Shown in pieces: positions 10,721 through 22,113 of a DNA stretch of 64,000 nucleotides. The stretch is from Lamellibrachia columna. Lineage: Eukaryota; Annelida; Polychaeta; Sabellida; Siboglinidae. The first letter of the stretch is position 1. Every line of letters begins with the position of its first letter. The notes under the pieces are model-generated. The model searched no databases, had not been told where the DNA came from, and was given only the letters and a program-made list of their open reading frames with translations. Position numbers and translations under genes: made by a program. The stretch covers positions 661,001 through 725,000 of the forward strand of contig OY759271.1 of the NCBI GenBank assembly GCA_963662155.1. Direction: 5' to 3'.

Positions 10721-11420
10721 CACAATACAATGGTGAGATATGTCTGCCAATCATTAATAATCTCACGTGCCCTTAAATGATATGCGCACATAGGCTTAGG
10801 TGGTTATATTCTTGATATCGAAAAATTGTTTTTAAAACAAAAACAATAGTAATATATTAACCTACTGCCTTGATTTGGCATGTACCAACTACAAATCAGC
10901 ATAACTAAATAGTACTGTAATTGTATTTAGTCTGAAAAATAAAATGATACTCTGTAATAAATCATCTATCCGTATAACATGGATAGGTTATATTAATTGA
11001 AGGTGTGCAAGTGTGCAAGTGCCAGACAATGCTTACGTCATTTGACGCAGCTGTGTCTCGGGAATGTTCACAGGAGTTACGTAACGCAGGCGTCAAACAC
11101 TGCGCACCTTGAAACATGCGTCCTGTTTACTTCGTACTTGATGGACAACACCCTGAGTGTCTGTGTACAAGATATTCCTATTGAAAGACCAACAGTCAGA
11201 AATCAGTTCATTTTTTTTCCAAGTTCATACAGAAGTTCAGAACGAGTTTTCGTGAGGTGTTCATTAACAAATAAACGAAGGTTTAGACCCGAGGCTGTAT
11301 TGTGATGTTTTAGGTTGATTCGAGCTGTGTATGTCCCTCCGACGTTCGCTATTTAGTGTAAAAATCTTAGTGCGTGGTCGCCCGCCATCCGTTTTAGGGC
11401 GGCCAATTCTGTGCGCTCGC
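10721..11420. other. Non-coding; nothing recognised
   Basis: An ORF on the plus strand at 10997-11305 has no family features and no plausible splice context. I see no gene or clear repeat. Confidence 0.4.
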
Positions 11421-11909
11421 TCAATCTCTCTGAGACTGCAGGACTGAGGTTAACTTCATATGATCATTGACAATGTCTAGGATTGCATTTTCAATTTCAC
11501 AAATACCTACAGATTCGGGTATTCCTTCTATTCTCAAATTGGATCTTCTAGAATATTGCTCGATGCTGTCGTTGGCCGATTCTAACAAGTCGACTCTACT
11601 TTCAAGTTGTTTGATTTTCTCGTCCTTCTCTTTCACAGTTTGTTTTAGTTGCTCAGTCTGAGCTGCTAAGTAGTCTATTTTGTCAGCAATCTCTTGCGGG
11701 AACAGAGCTCGTTTCAATTGTTTTATAACATCACTGTCACTCAGAGTTGCAATAAAGGTAAGTTTTAGTAGTTCATTGTCAATACCTTCAAAGCGAGTAG
11801 CCTCTGACGAGCTTTTTTTGGCGATGCTTGGGCGGCATGATGTCTTATTGTCGTTGGTTACACGTCTGATAGGTGTGTCAAATGTGGCATGTCCAAGATG
11901 GACGTTCAA
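11421..11909 (-). mobile_element. LINE ORF1p fragment (coiled coil)
   Basis: This minus-strand frame of 162 codons holds a long heptad-rich segment (QTEQLKQTVKEKDEKIKQLE, then RVDLLESANDSIEQYSRR) followed by SNLRIEGIPES. That arrangement is typical of ORF1 proteins of L1/RTEX/CR1-like retrotransposons, where a trimerising coiled coil precedes an RNA-binding domain. The frame stops soon after ENAILDIVNDH, so the RNA-binding domain is cut off. No ORF2 was found next to it. The N-terminal 50 residues are not recognisable and may not be native. Confidence 0.65.
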
Positions 11910-12645
11910 TATGGCAGCACGCTGAATCTGACAGACCCATAGATTATGTGCAAATCCACCCCCATCTTAGGGTATTGTGAATGTTTATCTCACCAGATTC
12001 ATCGTACGGATCGTTGGAAGTTCGATGCCATTAGATAACTTCATTATTTTCCGTCGCATTTGTAACAAGAGAACATCGTCACACGAGAGCTCAACGAAAC
12101 GCGGCCTGCTCCGTCCGACGTCATGAGTCGCACCATATATAAGTTAACGTTTCCGCCTGATTGTATCCCTACCAATATTATCTGGACAATATCCTATCTT
12201 TAAATACATGGACTATATTCCGGAAATACTGTTTATTAGACAAAATATATCCTGGATATTGTTCTTCTACTGCTTTATATATACAAAATGTCTGCAAATT
12301 GTCCAGTTACTGAGGTTTATTTTGACTGTCTTTGGAGACGTACAATGAATTACAGTTAGTAATTTATTATTTAAGCAGTCACATCAGTCAAAAATGCAAA
12401 TTGCTGGCCCAGTAATTTGAGTTAATAAAAAAATTAAGGTGGCTCCTCGAATTTTACTATTAAATTCATGTATCTCATGACCCTATTGTCTTATCAACTT
12501 ATGCTCCTATTGCATGCCATGATTTTGTCTATCCATTATACACTTTTGATTGGTCGATGTATGTATAATTATTATAATTTGTATTTACGGATGTAAGAAT
12601 TATTAGGAGTTGTTATTTTTTCTTAAATAAAAGCATTCCTCTTCA
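11910..12645. other. Non-coding; nothing recognised
   Basis: AT-rich sequence with no supported ORF, splice-flanked segment or tandem repeat. Confidence 0.4.
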
Positions 12646-13110
12646 CATAACAGGCGGGTCCACACTAACAACAAAGAGGTGCCCAGTTTCCCAATAAAAC
12701 ACCAAGAATAGCAACTATAGTTATCCATATTTCCACACAGACAGCACTTTCTAGAACAGCACAATGGAAGGTATATAAAAAAAATTATTACGTAACATTA
12801 TATATACTAATTTACTTAAATATCTAATGCTTGTAATTCAAGATCCTCTCAATGTGACTTACCAAAGCCGTTACTGTGGATATACTGAAGGTGTGGTTCC
12901 ACGTTCTCTATGGAGATGACCTTGAATGATGCCAAGGGCATCAAGCCAGGCTGTGTGCTGATCATGTCATGGAAATTAGCTGTGTCCTAACCGTATCCAT
13001 CCAGACTAATATGACTTTAGCTGTAATCATAATCAATGCTTCAATTTGGATTAATTGAAAAGAGAATCAAGCTTTCTCTTGTATATTTTATCTTAAATTA
13101 CACAACTGTG
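12646..13110. repeat. Dispersed repeat carrying an exon-like segment (copy 1)
   Basis: This region is similar to 59880-60350. Shared blocks are ggtgtccagttt-ccaataaa, taatttacttaaatat, the ~110-bp segment from gacttaccaaag to gctgtgtgctg, and aatcataatcaatgcttca. The central block reads on the minus strand as ISTQPG, SFKVISIENVEPHLQYIHSN, then GFG with a GTAAGT donor (near 12861). It looks like a coding exon embedded in a duplicated unit. Confidence 0.7.
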
Positions 13111-13614
13111 GATATAAGAGTGCATAAACGTTATATAAAAGTGACCTGGTTATCATCATTAAAAAATAGCAACAACACGTTTTTCAATGCCCCTACTAAT
13201 ATTTTCTTATTTTCTAGCATAAAAAACATGCACACTGTGTTTTATTTATCTGTTTTGTCACGGTTATAACGCAAAGCATGTTAATCGTGATGACAAGTAA
13301 ATATAAAGCTTCAGTTATTTTTAATTATTACAACGAATATGGGTATATCAAGGACACATTAGCTATACTTTAATACTTTTTACCTTAATACACAAATCTC
13401 AAAAACTGCTGTATTTGCAAGATATTTATGAAATACACATCACAGTTTCATTCAAAAGATGACAATTAAAATATGATGAAACAACATCCTCATAGAAATA
13501 GCGAATTGCTGGTGCAATGTTGCTCATTTGCATAACATTTCATTTGTCCATATACTTATACAAAACTATCTCCGCTGCGACCCCCTAGAGACCACTGATT
13601 GGCCGTCACGAGGA
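13111..13614. other. Non-coding; nothing recognised
   Basis: AT-rich sequence with short ORFs only and no supported feature. Confidence 0.4.
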
Positions 13615-13940
13615 GCCTTACCTGCCAGTTCTGTGTCGTGTCATGGCATGGCACACCCCGACCTTGCCTGCCCTGTTGAGTGCAGCCACCGTATGATTTG
13701 CCTGCCAGTTCTGTGCCATGGCATGCCATACCCCGACATTGCCTGTCATATTGAATGGAGCCAATGTGAGCGAAAAATCTTCCACGGTGAGAGATTTACC
13801 TGCATGTTCTTTCATTGTATGCCACACCCCGACCTTGCATGTCATACTGAGTGCAGCAATCATGAGATATTTAACTGCCAGTTCAGTGTCATTTCGTGCC
13901 ACACCCTGACCTTGCCTGTCCTACTGAGTGCTGCGAGTTG
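13615..13940. repeat. Degenerate tandem repeat, four 66-100 bp units
   Basis: Four units start with cctgccagttctgtg or a variant (about 13619, 13700, 13800, 13875). Each contains atgccacaccccgaccttgc followed by ctgag/ttgag-tgcagc. Unit lengths differ because the spacer after the shared core varies. ORFs across it reflect the repeat, not a gene. Confidence 0.8.
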
Positions 13941-14900
13941 ATTGCCAATGAAGAACAGGTTGTTCATGACAACATACATTTGGAATTTGCCTGCAAAGGG
14001 GAGAGAATTCAGTGAAGTAGCACGACGTTTTCACCTTACACTAAGCACAAATTTGAATAAAACAGTTGTTTATGGACCTGCTAAATGGATATATTTAATC
14101 CACATAAAAGTACCTCTGTCTGAATGAATCAGTTTAGTCGACTGTACTAAAAAATTCAATTCAAATTTATTGTAACTCTATACAATAAGAACAAATACAA
14201 AGCAGAGCGAAGTCCTATCTAATCGCATAAAGTGAACAATAGGGGAAGAATAATATGTAATGTTGTACTCCCTTTTAGTTTCATCAACTACAGTTTTGAG
14301 CTATGGGTGGTTTGGAACATTTGTGTTTGGCGAAATAGATTTGTACTTAGCAGAGACTGAAAACCATATAAAACTGCACGTGCAGTAATGTTACAGGAAC
14401 TAGTTGCCCACCCAACCGAATTACGTAGTCGTTGTCCACACGCTCTCTTCATTATAGGGGCATTGTTAGCATACATTGTTAGCATACTTCAATATAGGGG
14501 CTGCCTCTGTGAAGGTACAGAGGCAGTATGCGAAAAGAAGGAAGCCTGGAAAGAAATAGAGAAGACCAAGGAGAGAGGAAATCAACCGGATTCAAGGATA
14601 TACACACATACGCTTTTTTCAATCGTTATATACTATTTAAGACTAACATGACGGACACAATAATAAGGGTGAAGGACATGGAGTCCGCCAGTTAACCCGT
14701 ATGACAAGCGGTAATTAGTATACACGGTAATTAACGTCAACCCCACAAAGAATAATATAATGTGACTACGCAACAGGATGATGAACAAATCAAAATGGCA
14801 GGCCTAACTTAATTTTCAGGTCTATGGCCGTGAATGAAAACCGGTCACATGCATAGACATAACAAACCGCTATCGCCGTATCTTAATTTACCCATGTTAT
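13941..14900. other. Non-coding, with a perfect 10-bp hairpin
   Basis: No gene was supported. At 14501-14526 ctgcctctgt and acagaggcag pair perfectly around the loop gaaggt. Confidence 0.5.
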
Positions 14901-14974
14901 GGGTGGTCGCATAAGTTTGCAAAGTCAAAAACACGTATAGTGTTTAGGACTTTGCGAACTTATACTACCATCCC
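14901..14974. repeat. 74-nt imperfect hairpin, 5-nt loop
   Basis: The left arm 14901-14934 (gggtggtcgcataagtttgc, then aaagtcaaaaacac) pairs with the right arm 14940-14974 (gtgtttaggactttgcgaac, then ttatactaccatccc). There are about five mismatches and one gap over ~34 positions, with the loop gtata. It could be a tiny foldback element or a pre-miRNA-like hairpin. Transcription is unknown. Confidence 0.75.
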
Positions 14975-15778
14975 TTATTTGTCTGATGTCTAAGGGCATC
15001 TTTAAAACAACGATGCAATTATAATACATGACTAATACAATTTCATAAACATAATGCACATAATATAATTCTGAAGTTCTGAGTAATATCCCAAACAATC
15101 ACAAATGTACATAGACATGAACGTTGTTTAGACACAAACGTCAACAATTATGTCCAAACCAACGTGTTATTTTATGACTATTCTGAACTGACGTACGTCG
15201 CCTCTAAACAACATACTAACAGAGGTTCAGCACGTGAAACATGTAAGTGTACGTGGACGTGTACATGTAGCTAGCGGCCCGTACGCTTACATTTTAATAT
15301 CTACACATTCGCCCGTATTTAATTCCTTAGACCTTGATATAATCCCATTCCTTCTACGAGAGAAGAAGGAACATTCCAGAAATGTTCCTGCATTATCAAA
15401 CAGCACAATTGAAACACAGTTTCGTCACAGGGATGGAACTTTTGCATACACATTCCTCTTGGTAGGCGGCGATGCGTTGCTGGTTGACTTCTCAGAGTTC
15501 GTTATGAACACCGTAAATATGCGGTAGGTGAAACATAACTATTGGCTTTCCACTTGGAGACACTTGCTTTCTTGACGGTCTAATAATGTGGATATACCAA
15601 ATATGGACCATGCTATCAAGTTCTTCTTAGAAGAGAGAGAAAGATAGAGAAAGTGGAAAAAATAACAATAAATGAAGATACTATTATAACGTACCATAGG
15701 CCTGCAAACTAAAATAAATAACGTGCAAAAGTATGATTTCTGATAAGCGGTGTGGTGATCGGTGTGATGGAATCTTGG
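14975..15778. other. Non-coding; one unsupported ORF
   Basis: A 97-codon plus-strand frame at 15234-15527 has mixed composition and no recognised motif. I do not call it a gene. Confidence 0.35.
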
Positions 15779-15822
15779 AATCACACACACGCACACGCAC
15801 ACGCACACGCACACACACATTT
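15779..15822. repeat. (CA)n/(CACG) microsatellite
   Basis: Alternating CA with interspersed CGCA units. Confidence 0.95.
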
Positions 15823-16573
15823 TGCAGAAGTCATCCCAGAAAACCATGTCTATTAATGCTAAAGATGTGACAATACTGTTATTGACATTTGTTTATTTCA
15901 TAGCTACAAACCAACTATCCCAGTAGCGAAAAAACTTTGAGAAGGGAAATACGGAGTTGAGTACGTAAACCGTGTCTTTCCGTTGTCCCATAATTAATAA
16001 TGTCTTATGATACAAGCAACCTAAATAATACAAGTGGTCTTAAATTACGACCGTTCATACAAATTTAAATTATTCTATTGGGTCACACCCTCATGAGAAA
16101 ATGTGACTTCCACATTTTAAAACCAACATTATTATGATAGGTATCATGCCTAATGTATGGAACAATAATTTTTTAAGTGTTACGTAGTGGACAAAGGTTA
16201 ATCGTGGATAGAAATCTATAGCGTTGGTAATTATTTTGACAAAGATGTTTACAACAATGAATTCGGTAGGTCTGCCCAAGATGGGAGGAACATCGACATT
16301 TGGTAGTTTTTGACCTATAACCTGTGCTGTATCGAAATGCAAGAGAGGAAACAAATAAACCAAAATTAATATTTCAGTAGGCGATATATCCAGTAGGCTA
16401 CATAAACAAAACGTTTGGTCTGAATTATTTGACTGTTATATGTTGCTAGTTGAATGTAAAGCTTGCTTTTGATACTAATTTATTATATAATTACCATATG
16501 TATACATGAATGCATTAAATTGTATTAATAAAAAAAATACATACTATTTTCACATCTTAAAATGTTTTTTACA

Positions 16574-16633
<60 letters not shown>

Positions 16634-17300
16634 TTATTTTGAGCTGTAAAATAACTATCCTTTTAGGACAATAAAGTGAATTGGTTGATTGATTTTTTTA
16701 TGCATGAATAGTTGGGGCTAATGTCACTGCAATTAGCCTACATTTAAGAATATGGGAATGACTGTTATTTCCTGTTGTATAGTTCGTGGTCATTATAAGT
16801 TGATAACTGTTATTATACACATGATTGTGCAAAGTTGATTCACCATGCAATTGTGCTTGTTAATTTTTTAGTTGTCCTTGTATTTTTGATTGACTGGATC
16901 AAATTTGTAAAACATGCTAATGGGTATTGTATGGTATTGGCATTCAGCGTTATGGTGTTGTGTACTGCATATTTTGTACACAGAAATTGTGTTGTCACAT
17001 AGTTGTATATTAAAAATGCCATGGCAGCTGCATCAGTTCAGAGTGAGTAGACCAACAGGCTTAGGATCCTAAATACTGAAAATGCCCCATTTATATCACA
17101 CAGTAATGAATTGGGAGAGAATATGTGTATGTATGAGTCATGAATGAATGGGTACAATTTATTAAAATGGCTTTCATAAATATAATAGTAATAATTGTAT
17201 TATTATGCCCAATGATACATGTTTAGCATTGATCATATTTATCCTAGATTGTGAGTGCATTATTTGAGTAGAAGTAAACGTCAAATCAATTGTCACACAG
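15823..17300. other. Non-coding, with (TA)n at 16577-16630
   Basis: About 27 TA units lie at 16577-16630. Just after them, ggacaataaagtgaattgg followed by ttgattgatt resembles the 3' tail of a LINE or SINE. Nothing else was recognised. Confidence 0.5.
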
Positions 17301-17306
17301 TTTATT
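17301..17306 (-). promoter_or_regulatory. AATAAA polyadenylation signal
   Basis: On the minus strand AATAAA occurs about 160 bases after the TAG of the terminal exon at 17466. It supports a real 3' end for the integrase-protease gene. Confidence 0.55.
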
Positions 17307-17465
17307 CATGCACACCAGTGCAACAATTTGAAGTCTTACATAACATTACTTTTAAGACGATTCAATCAAAGAGTGGGTCTGCTAAGTCAGCACAATCGGC
17401 AGCGAATACAAATGACAACAAATTAACATAACGAGGCTTAGTGCAATCGATAGTGTCACATCTGG

Positions 17466-17631
17466 CTAACCAACGATTGCATTGGCGTGTTCTTCTTTCA
17501 GGCCAAGGGCTTGAAGTGTTTGACCAAACAGAAATGGTTCGACAACAAGCCTCTTGTACGATGCGCTGCAATGGAATGAATTACACATATAATGCAACTG
17601 TAAAGCTCTGTGAACAATATTGGATGTGGCG
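17466..17631 (-). CDS. Terminal exon of the integrase-protease gene
   Basis: The acceptor tttgttcag at 17632 follows a T-rich tract. The exon needs one base to complete a codon, exactly what the 119-bp exon upstream supplies. It encodes NIVHRALQLHYMCNSFHCSA, then YKRLVVEPFLFGQTLQALGL, ends in KEEHANAIVG and stops at TAG. It lies outside the duplicated block, so it is single copy. The end (ALGLKEEHANAI) faintly recalls the helical part of COMM-domain proteins, but the match is too short to claim. Confidence 0.45.
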
Positions 17632-18126
17632 CTGAACAAAATAAATGTTATTATTATTATGATGAGAAATCCTGCACAGCCTAATACAGAAGAAACATAC
17701 AATTGACCCAGTAGTCTTCAAGGAATACTGTTAGAATAACACCTCTATTATAAGTGTGTTGCTTTGTGAATTTGTTATTTGAAGTTAGCAATGTATCAAT
17801 GACATGCAGATTTTTTAATCCATTCGTGGACCTTCATTATTCTGAATATGAAATTCAAATAGGCTATTCACATAGTAGAGAGTTTGAAGTAAAATAATGT
17901 CAGATTTGACGAGCCATTATATTGAGAAGCACTTTTAAAAGACTGCAGCGGTGTTACATCTAGTGAGCATATATCATTAGATTATTCCTACTTACACCTT
18001 AAAAGCTTCATAATCCAGGTGTTCATAACACATGATGTAGAGTTAAAAAAAGTAGCGACTGCCATATCTTGTACATAAATGTATCCGCGTATAATTAGAT
18101 AAATTACCCTTATTTTTGTAACTTAC

Positions 18127-20746
18127 AGAGATGACAATTTCCTCAAATTGTCTGGCACCAGATACAGGGTTTCGGTGGAGTACAACCCTGTTATGATTGT
18201 TGTCTCACATGCCCTCTTTGCCTGTATGAGCAGTGTTTCCACAACCTAAAACGTGAAATGTGTCAACAATAAATTATTTAATAAATACCATCTATAAGCA
18301 ATGCATCAAAACCGAAAGGTTATTAAAAAGAAAGGAAGGTATAGATAGAACAAATAAAGCACAACGATTTGCATTGTAACGAAACTTAAATGTTTTCAAA
18401 ACCTAACTTCAAAATAGTGTTTTCCATTGAAGTTAGAAGGAAACTGAAATAAAAACTTTACAATTTGTCCATTTGTCAACCTCACTTTTGTTCTGACCCT
18501 TCAAAGTGCATGATGTCCATGGCAAGCCCATAGACACTGATATATTGGATAAGGTATCTAATGCATACACGACCTGCTATTTACTTTAGTGATGCTTTCA
18601 CAACTTTTTTTATTTGTTAATTTATTTTTAATAAACAGAAAAAATATGAGCACAAGAAATAGCTGTGAGGTGGCAATTTTGGCAAATACTGGACGAGGTG
18701 GGTGACAAAGACAGCGAGGTGGCCCACCTGCACAAGTGAAAATCTACCATATATTTCAAGAGCAAATGTTTCACTATAACATACCTCAATAGCATTGTTT
18801 GGTATCTTACCCCAGGACATGCAGAGGCAAGGGCAGCATAGTCGGTCAATAGTCTAAGGCGTTGTCCCCTCAGTGCTACACAATGTCGTGCATACTTCGC
18901 TGGAACGCGGCCTGCCCTAAAAACAGATCAAATATCATTTGTAGAGATACGTAGCATTTAGTTTGATGTATAAATATAAATGTGACTGCAATTCCTACAA
19001 TGTATACGTAAAAGCAAATGTTACCATGGATTGCTCCCACTAAGAGCGATGAAAATCAGGCATGACTTTAAGTAACAGTTACAACAAAAATAATGCATAT
19101 TAAACTTGAACACTTGATGGAAAATATCTCCCTATGCATACAATAAGAAAATATTACTTAACATTTTTTTCTCGGACCCCCAAAAATCCATTTCTACACT
19201 TTTTTGGACATTGGTCCTATAGGTGCTACATGATGATGGCTTGTTTTGAAATTTAAAGCCTGAAGATTCTAATTATAATATATATTATAATAGCTAACTT
19301 GGAATGTAAACATGTCCTGAAGGTCACTGAGCATAATGTCCCTCACCTGTAAACACATATAAAAATTTAACATCTTATAATTTCAAACCCTGCAAAATTC
19401 CATTAATATGTGACTACTGTATAATAGAGTGACATTGGCAGACATGTATTTTAATAGTCACATTTCTACATTTGGATATGAAAATGAGGGATATGCAAAT
19501 GAATTAGGGATGATAGAATACATAATTTGCATGATAGATGTCCATACTAAAATTGATGGAAAGTTCATCAAAATCCATAAAATATTAGCCAAGTTATGAA
19601 GTGTTTGAATTTGCCATTTTACGTTTACCATTATTGTCTTAAGTGTTGCTACCTTATCAGCAAACTGTCTCTTTGTGCATGTTGTAATGAGAGCGTAGGC
19701 CTCTCGTACATGTGGGGCAACTTTGTCAGGATTCCACTCCACCAAGTCATCGTCCAGTGAAAGGAAATCTGAAAAAAAATCATGTCAAAAATATTTAAAA
19801 CAAACAGCTTTAAAGAAATCATTTGCACACTGTATTAGATAATTCACTACAATCGCTGGGCTCTAAATTAATGATACCAGTTGTCAGAAAATGTTTTTTT
19901 TTATTATAACTGCCTGCGGACAAGTAGATTATTTGATGTATTTCTAGCCCTTGACAAGTGTAGACTTACAATAAACCTCACATAAGTCGGAATCAAGCGA
20001 CCAAGCGATTTAATCCGAGTTAGGTGAAGATCCGACTTAGACATAGATTTCGTATGGGAAATAAATACATTACAAGTGAAATGTTAGTCGGAATTCTGTC
20101 CAAGCTGAGCGAAGATACGACTTAGGTGAGTCCGACGTATGCAAGGTTGACTGTATTTATAGTTATAAAGAAGAATGTTGGATAGTACTTACCTATCTGT
20201 CAAAAATATACTATAAAAATCTGTGGTCTTAAACTAAACATGCAACAGAATGAACGTTAAAGTGACCCGTCACAACAAAAGGTTAGATGAACATAAACTT
20301 AAGTCTAATTTGCAACAACAAAGCAACAATTTGTCTGCAAACAAAAACAATAGGTGCTGCATCAACTCGTTATCAGATTTATTGGCGCAAAAATTATCAC
20401 TTTCACCAAAGTGTGTTATCGCGGCATGTCAAAAGCCCAAAAAATTATTCCTGTTGTTGAATTGGACAAAAATGCACCAAAACAAAAAACAAATTGATTA
20501 AGCACCTTTAATTATGATACGTACCTAAGCAGATGTGATCTGTTTGTTTGGAAATTGCCTGCATAATGATGCACAAAGACATTTTAGTCATAATGACAAG
20601 AAAAATAATATCTCACTATTGTTATGAAAAAAATAAAACTTCAAACTACAAAACAGACATTTACCTTAACATAGCACTTTTTCTGTGAGAAGTCACAGTC
20701 ATCCTTTTCACAATCGTGACTCCGATGTGCACACGTGTCTGCAGGC
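18127..20746 (-). CDS. Unrecognised C-terminal exons, copy 1
   Basis: Five exons follow the protease: 20746-20665 (PADTCAHRSHDCEKDDC, then DFSQKKCYVK, Cys/His-rich, possibly zinc-binding), 20558-20525 (AISKQTDHICL), 19768-19653 (LSLDDDLVEWNPDKVAPHV, then AYALITTCTKRQFADK), 19346-19299 (VRDIMLSDLQDMFTFQ), 18916-18811 (GRVPAKYARHCVALRGQRLR, then LLTDYAALASACPG), and 18245-18127 (VVETLLIQAKRACETTIITG, then STETLYLVPDNLRKLSSL). Phases match at each join except after 19299. There a 12-bp deletion removed the original donor and three codons. No known domain is apparent. Conservation of splice sites between the two copies supports them as real exons. Confidence 0.55.
19969..20153. mobile_element. 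185-bp MITE with Tigger-like ends (copy 1)
   Basis: Flanked by TA on both sides. The left end caataaacctcacataagtc mirrors the right end (reverse complement cagtcaaccttgcatacgtc). The interior is self-similar (gtcggaat, gacttag). There is no ORF. The orthologous copy lies at 27904-28078, so the insertion predates the tandem duplication. Confidence 0.8.
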
Positions 20747-21132
20747 CTATCCAAACAAAGTGAAACATTTGCTGAGTATGTATAATATCAGAGAATGTGG
20801 TTTTTATTATATTTTGGTGAAAATATTACAGCCTATCCAACCAAAAGAATCATCAGAAATTGTCAACAATTTCCTACATGAAAACATTTCAACTATAAGA
20901 GTATCTTTCAATATATTTAAACCACACTGAATATATAAGTACACATGTATAATTATCACATGCATAATATTATATTTTACATCTACTGTTTACGCCAAGG
21001 GAAATTAAAGATCCCACTCGCGTTATATAAATGCATCCTGGTGTGAACTAACACCCGTACTCTTCAATATCATGGCATAAATGCGTACTCTTCAATATCA
21101 TGGCAATTATTAAGTTACACATTAAGTCTAAC

Positions 21133-21945
21133 CTCATGCTGCTTGGGAAGTGTGTCATGACAGCACGTTCAATGCAGGTTCGCAAGTGTCCACGCATTGC
21201 AGCCTGATCGTACTCGTCACTGGGGAATTCCTCATAACACACAGATGTTGCTGCTGCAATGGCGTAGAGCCCACAATCAATGACCCCACTCTGTCGCTGA
21301 CTGGTGTCAACAACACACCTGATTCTTGAGGGTGTTGTTCACAGCAGTGAAGCAATCTGCATTTTGCAGTGCATGTTGACACTTCTGTTGAGCGAGTCAT
21401 AAACGATGACATCTGCATCCACGTGGGGTGGTGGAGTGGCGACAGTTACCCTGTGCAGTTCTCCATCATGCAGTACCTGCACAAACGGTCCACTCGCAAC
21501 AGTGACCTGCAGAACGGCACCGAGAACTGGGTTTTGCAAGCCGGCCATTCCAGGAAATTGCTTGGTCGTTTATCAGCAGCTGGGCGGGTGGTAGTCATCA
21601 CAATTGCAGCAGCTGGGCGGGTGGTAGTCGTCACGATTGCAGTAGCTGGACGGGTGGTAGTCGTCACGATTGCAGCAGGTGGGCGGGTGGGTGGGTGGTA
21701 GTCGTCACGATTGCAGCAGTTGGGCGGGTGCTAGTCGTCACGATTGCAGCAGCTGGGCGGGTGGTAGTCATCACGATTGCAGTAGCTGGGCGGGTGGTAG
21801 TCGTCACGATTGCTGCAGCTGGGTGGGTGGTAGTCGTCACGATTGCAGCAGCTGGGCGGGTGCTAGTCGTCACGTTTGCAGCAGCTGGGCGGGTGGTAGT
21901 CGTCACGATTGCAGCAGCTGGTGGTAGTTGAAACGAGTGCAGCAG
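21133..21945 (-). pseudogene. Repeat linker plus Ulp1/C48 protease exon, copy 1
   Basis: The exon starts after a tactgcctgcccag acceptor and ends at ATGAG|GTTAGA. The first part is an array of ~11 units of 33 bp (TTTTRPAAAIV) with small indels that shift frame. A ~160-bp stretch present in copy 2 is missing. The protease part reads FPGMAGLQNPVLG, then VLHDGELHRVTVA, DADVIVYDSLNRS, a TGA at 21339-21341, and QRQSGVIDCGLYAIAAAT. The DCG box gives the catalytic Cys (codon 21273-21275); VYDS would give the acidic residue. The usual HW of the histidine box is LH here. The TGA sits in frame, so without it the protease would read through. Confidence 0.7.
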
Positions 21946-22113
21946 CTGGGCAGGCAGTACTCATTAATTATTAAGTTAATGATTAGGTGAAGTTAATCAC
22001 CTCATGCCTGTTATTTGATACAATGGGAAGAAATATGCAGCCCCCAACCAAGACAAAAACAATAAAAAAACATTACTAAAAATACATATAAAAAACAGAT
22101 AAGTTTACTACAC

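Noticed and set aside
15234..15527. 97-codon ORF as a gene
   Set aside because: No motif, homologous copy or splice context supports it.
17466..17631. COMM-domain protein fragment
   Set aside because: ALGLKEEHANAI is suggestive, but only a dozen residues agree and the exon fits the integrase-protease gene by phase.
21339..21341. Selenocysteine or programmed readthrough at the protease TGA
   Set aside because: No SECIS-like element was seen, and copy 2 has a frameshift at the same place, which fits decay.
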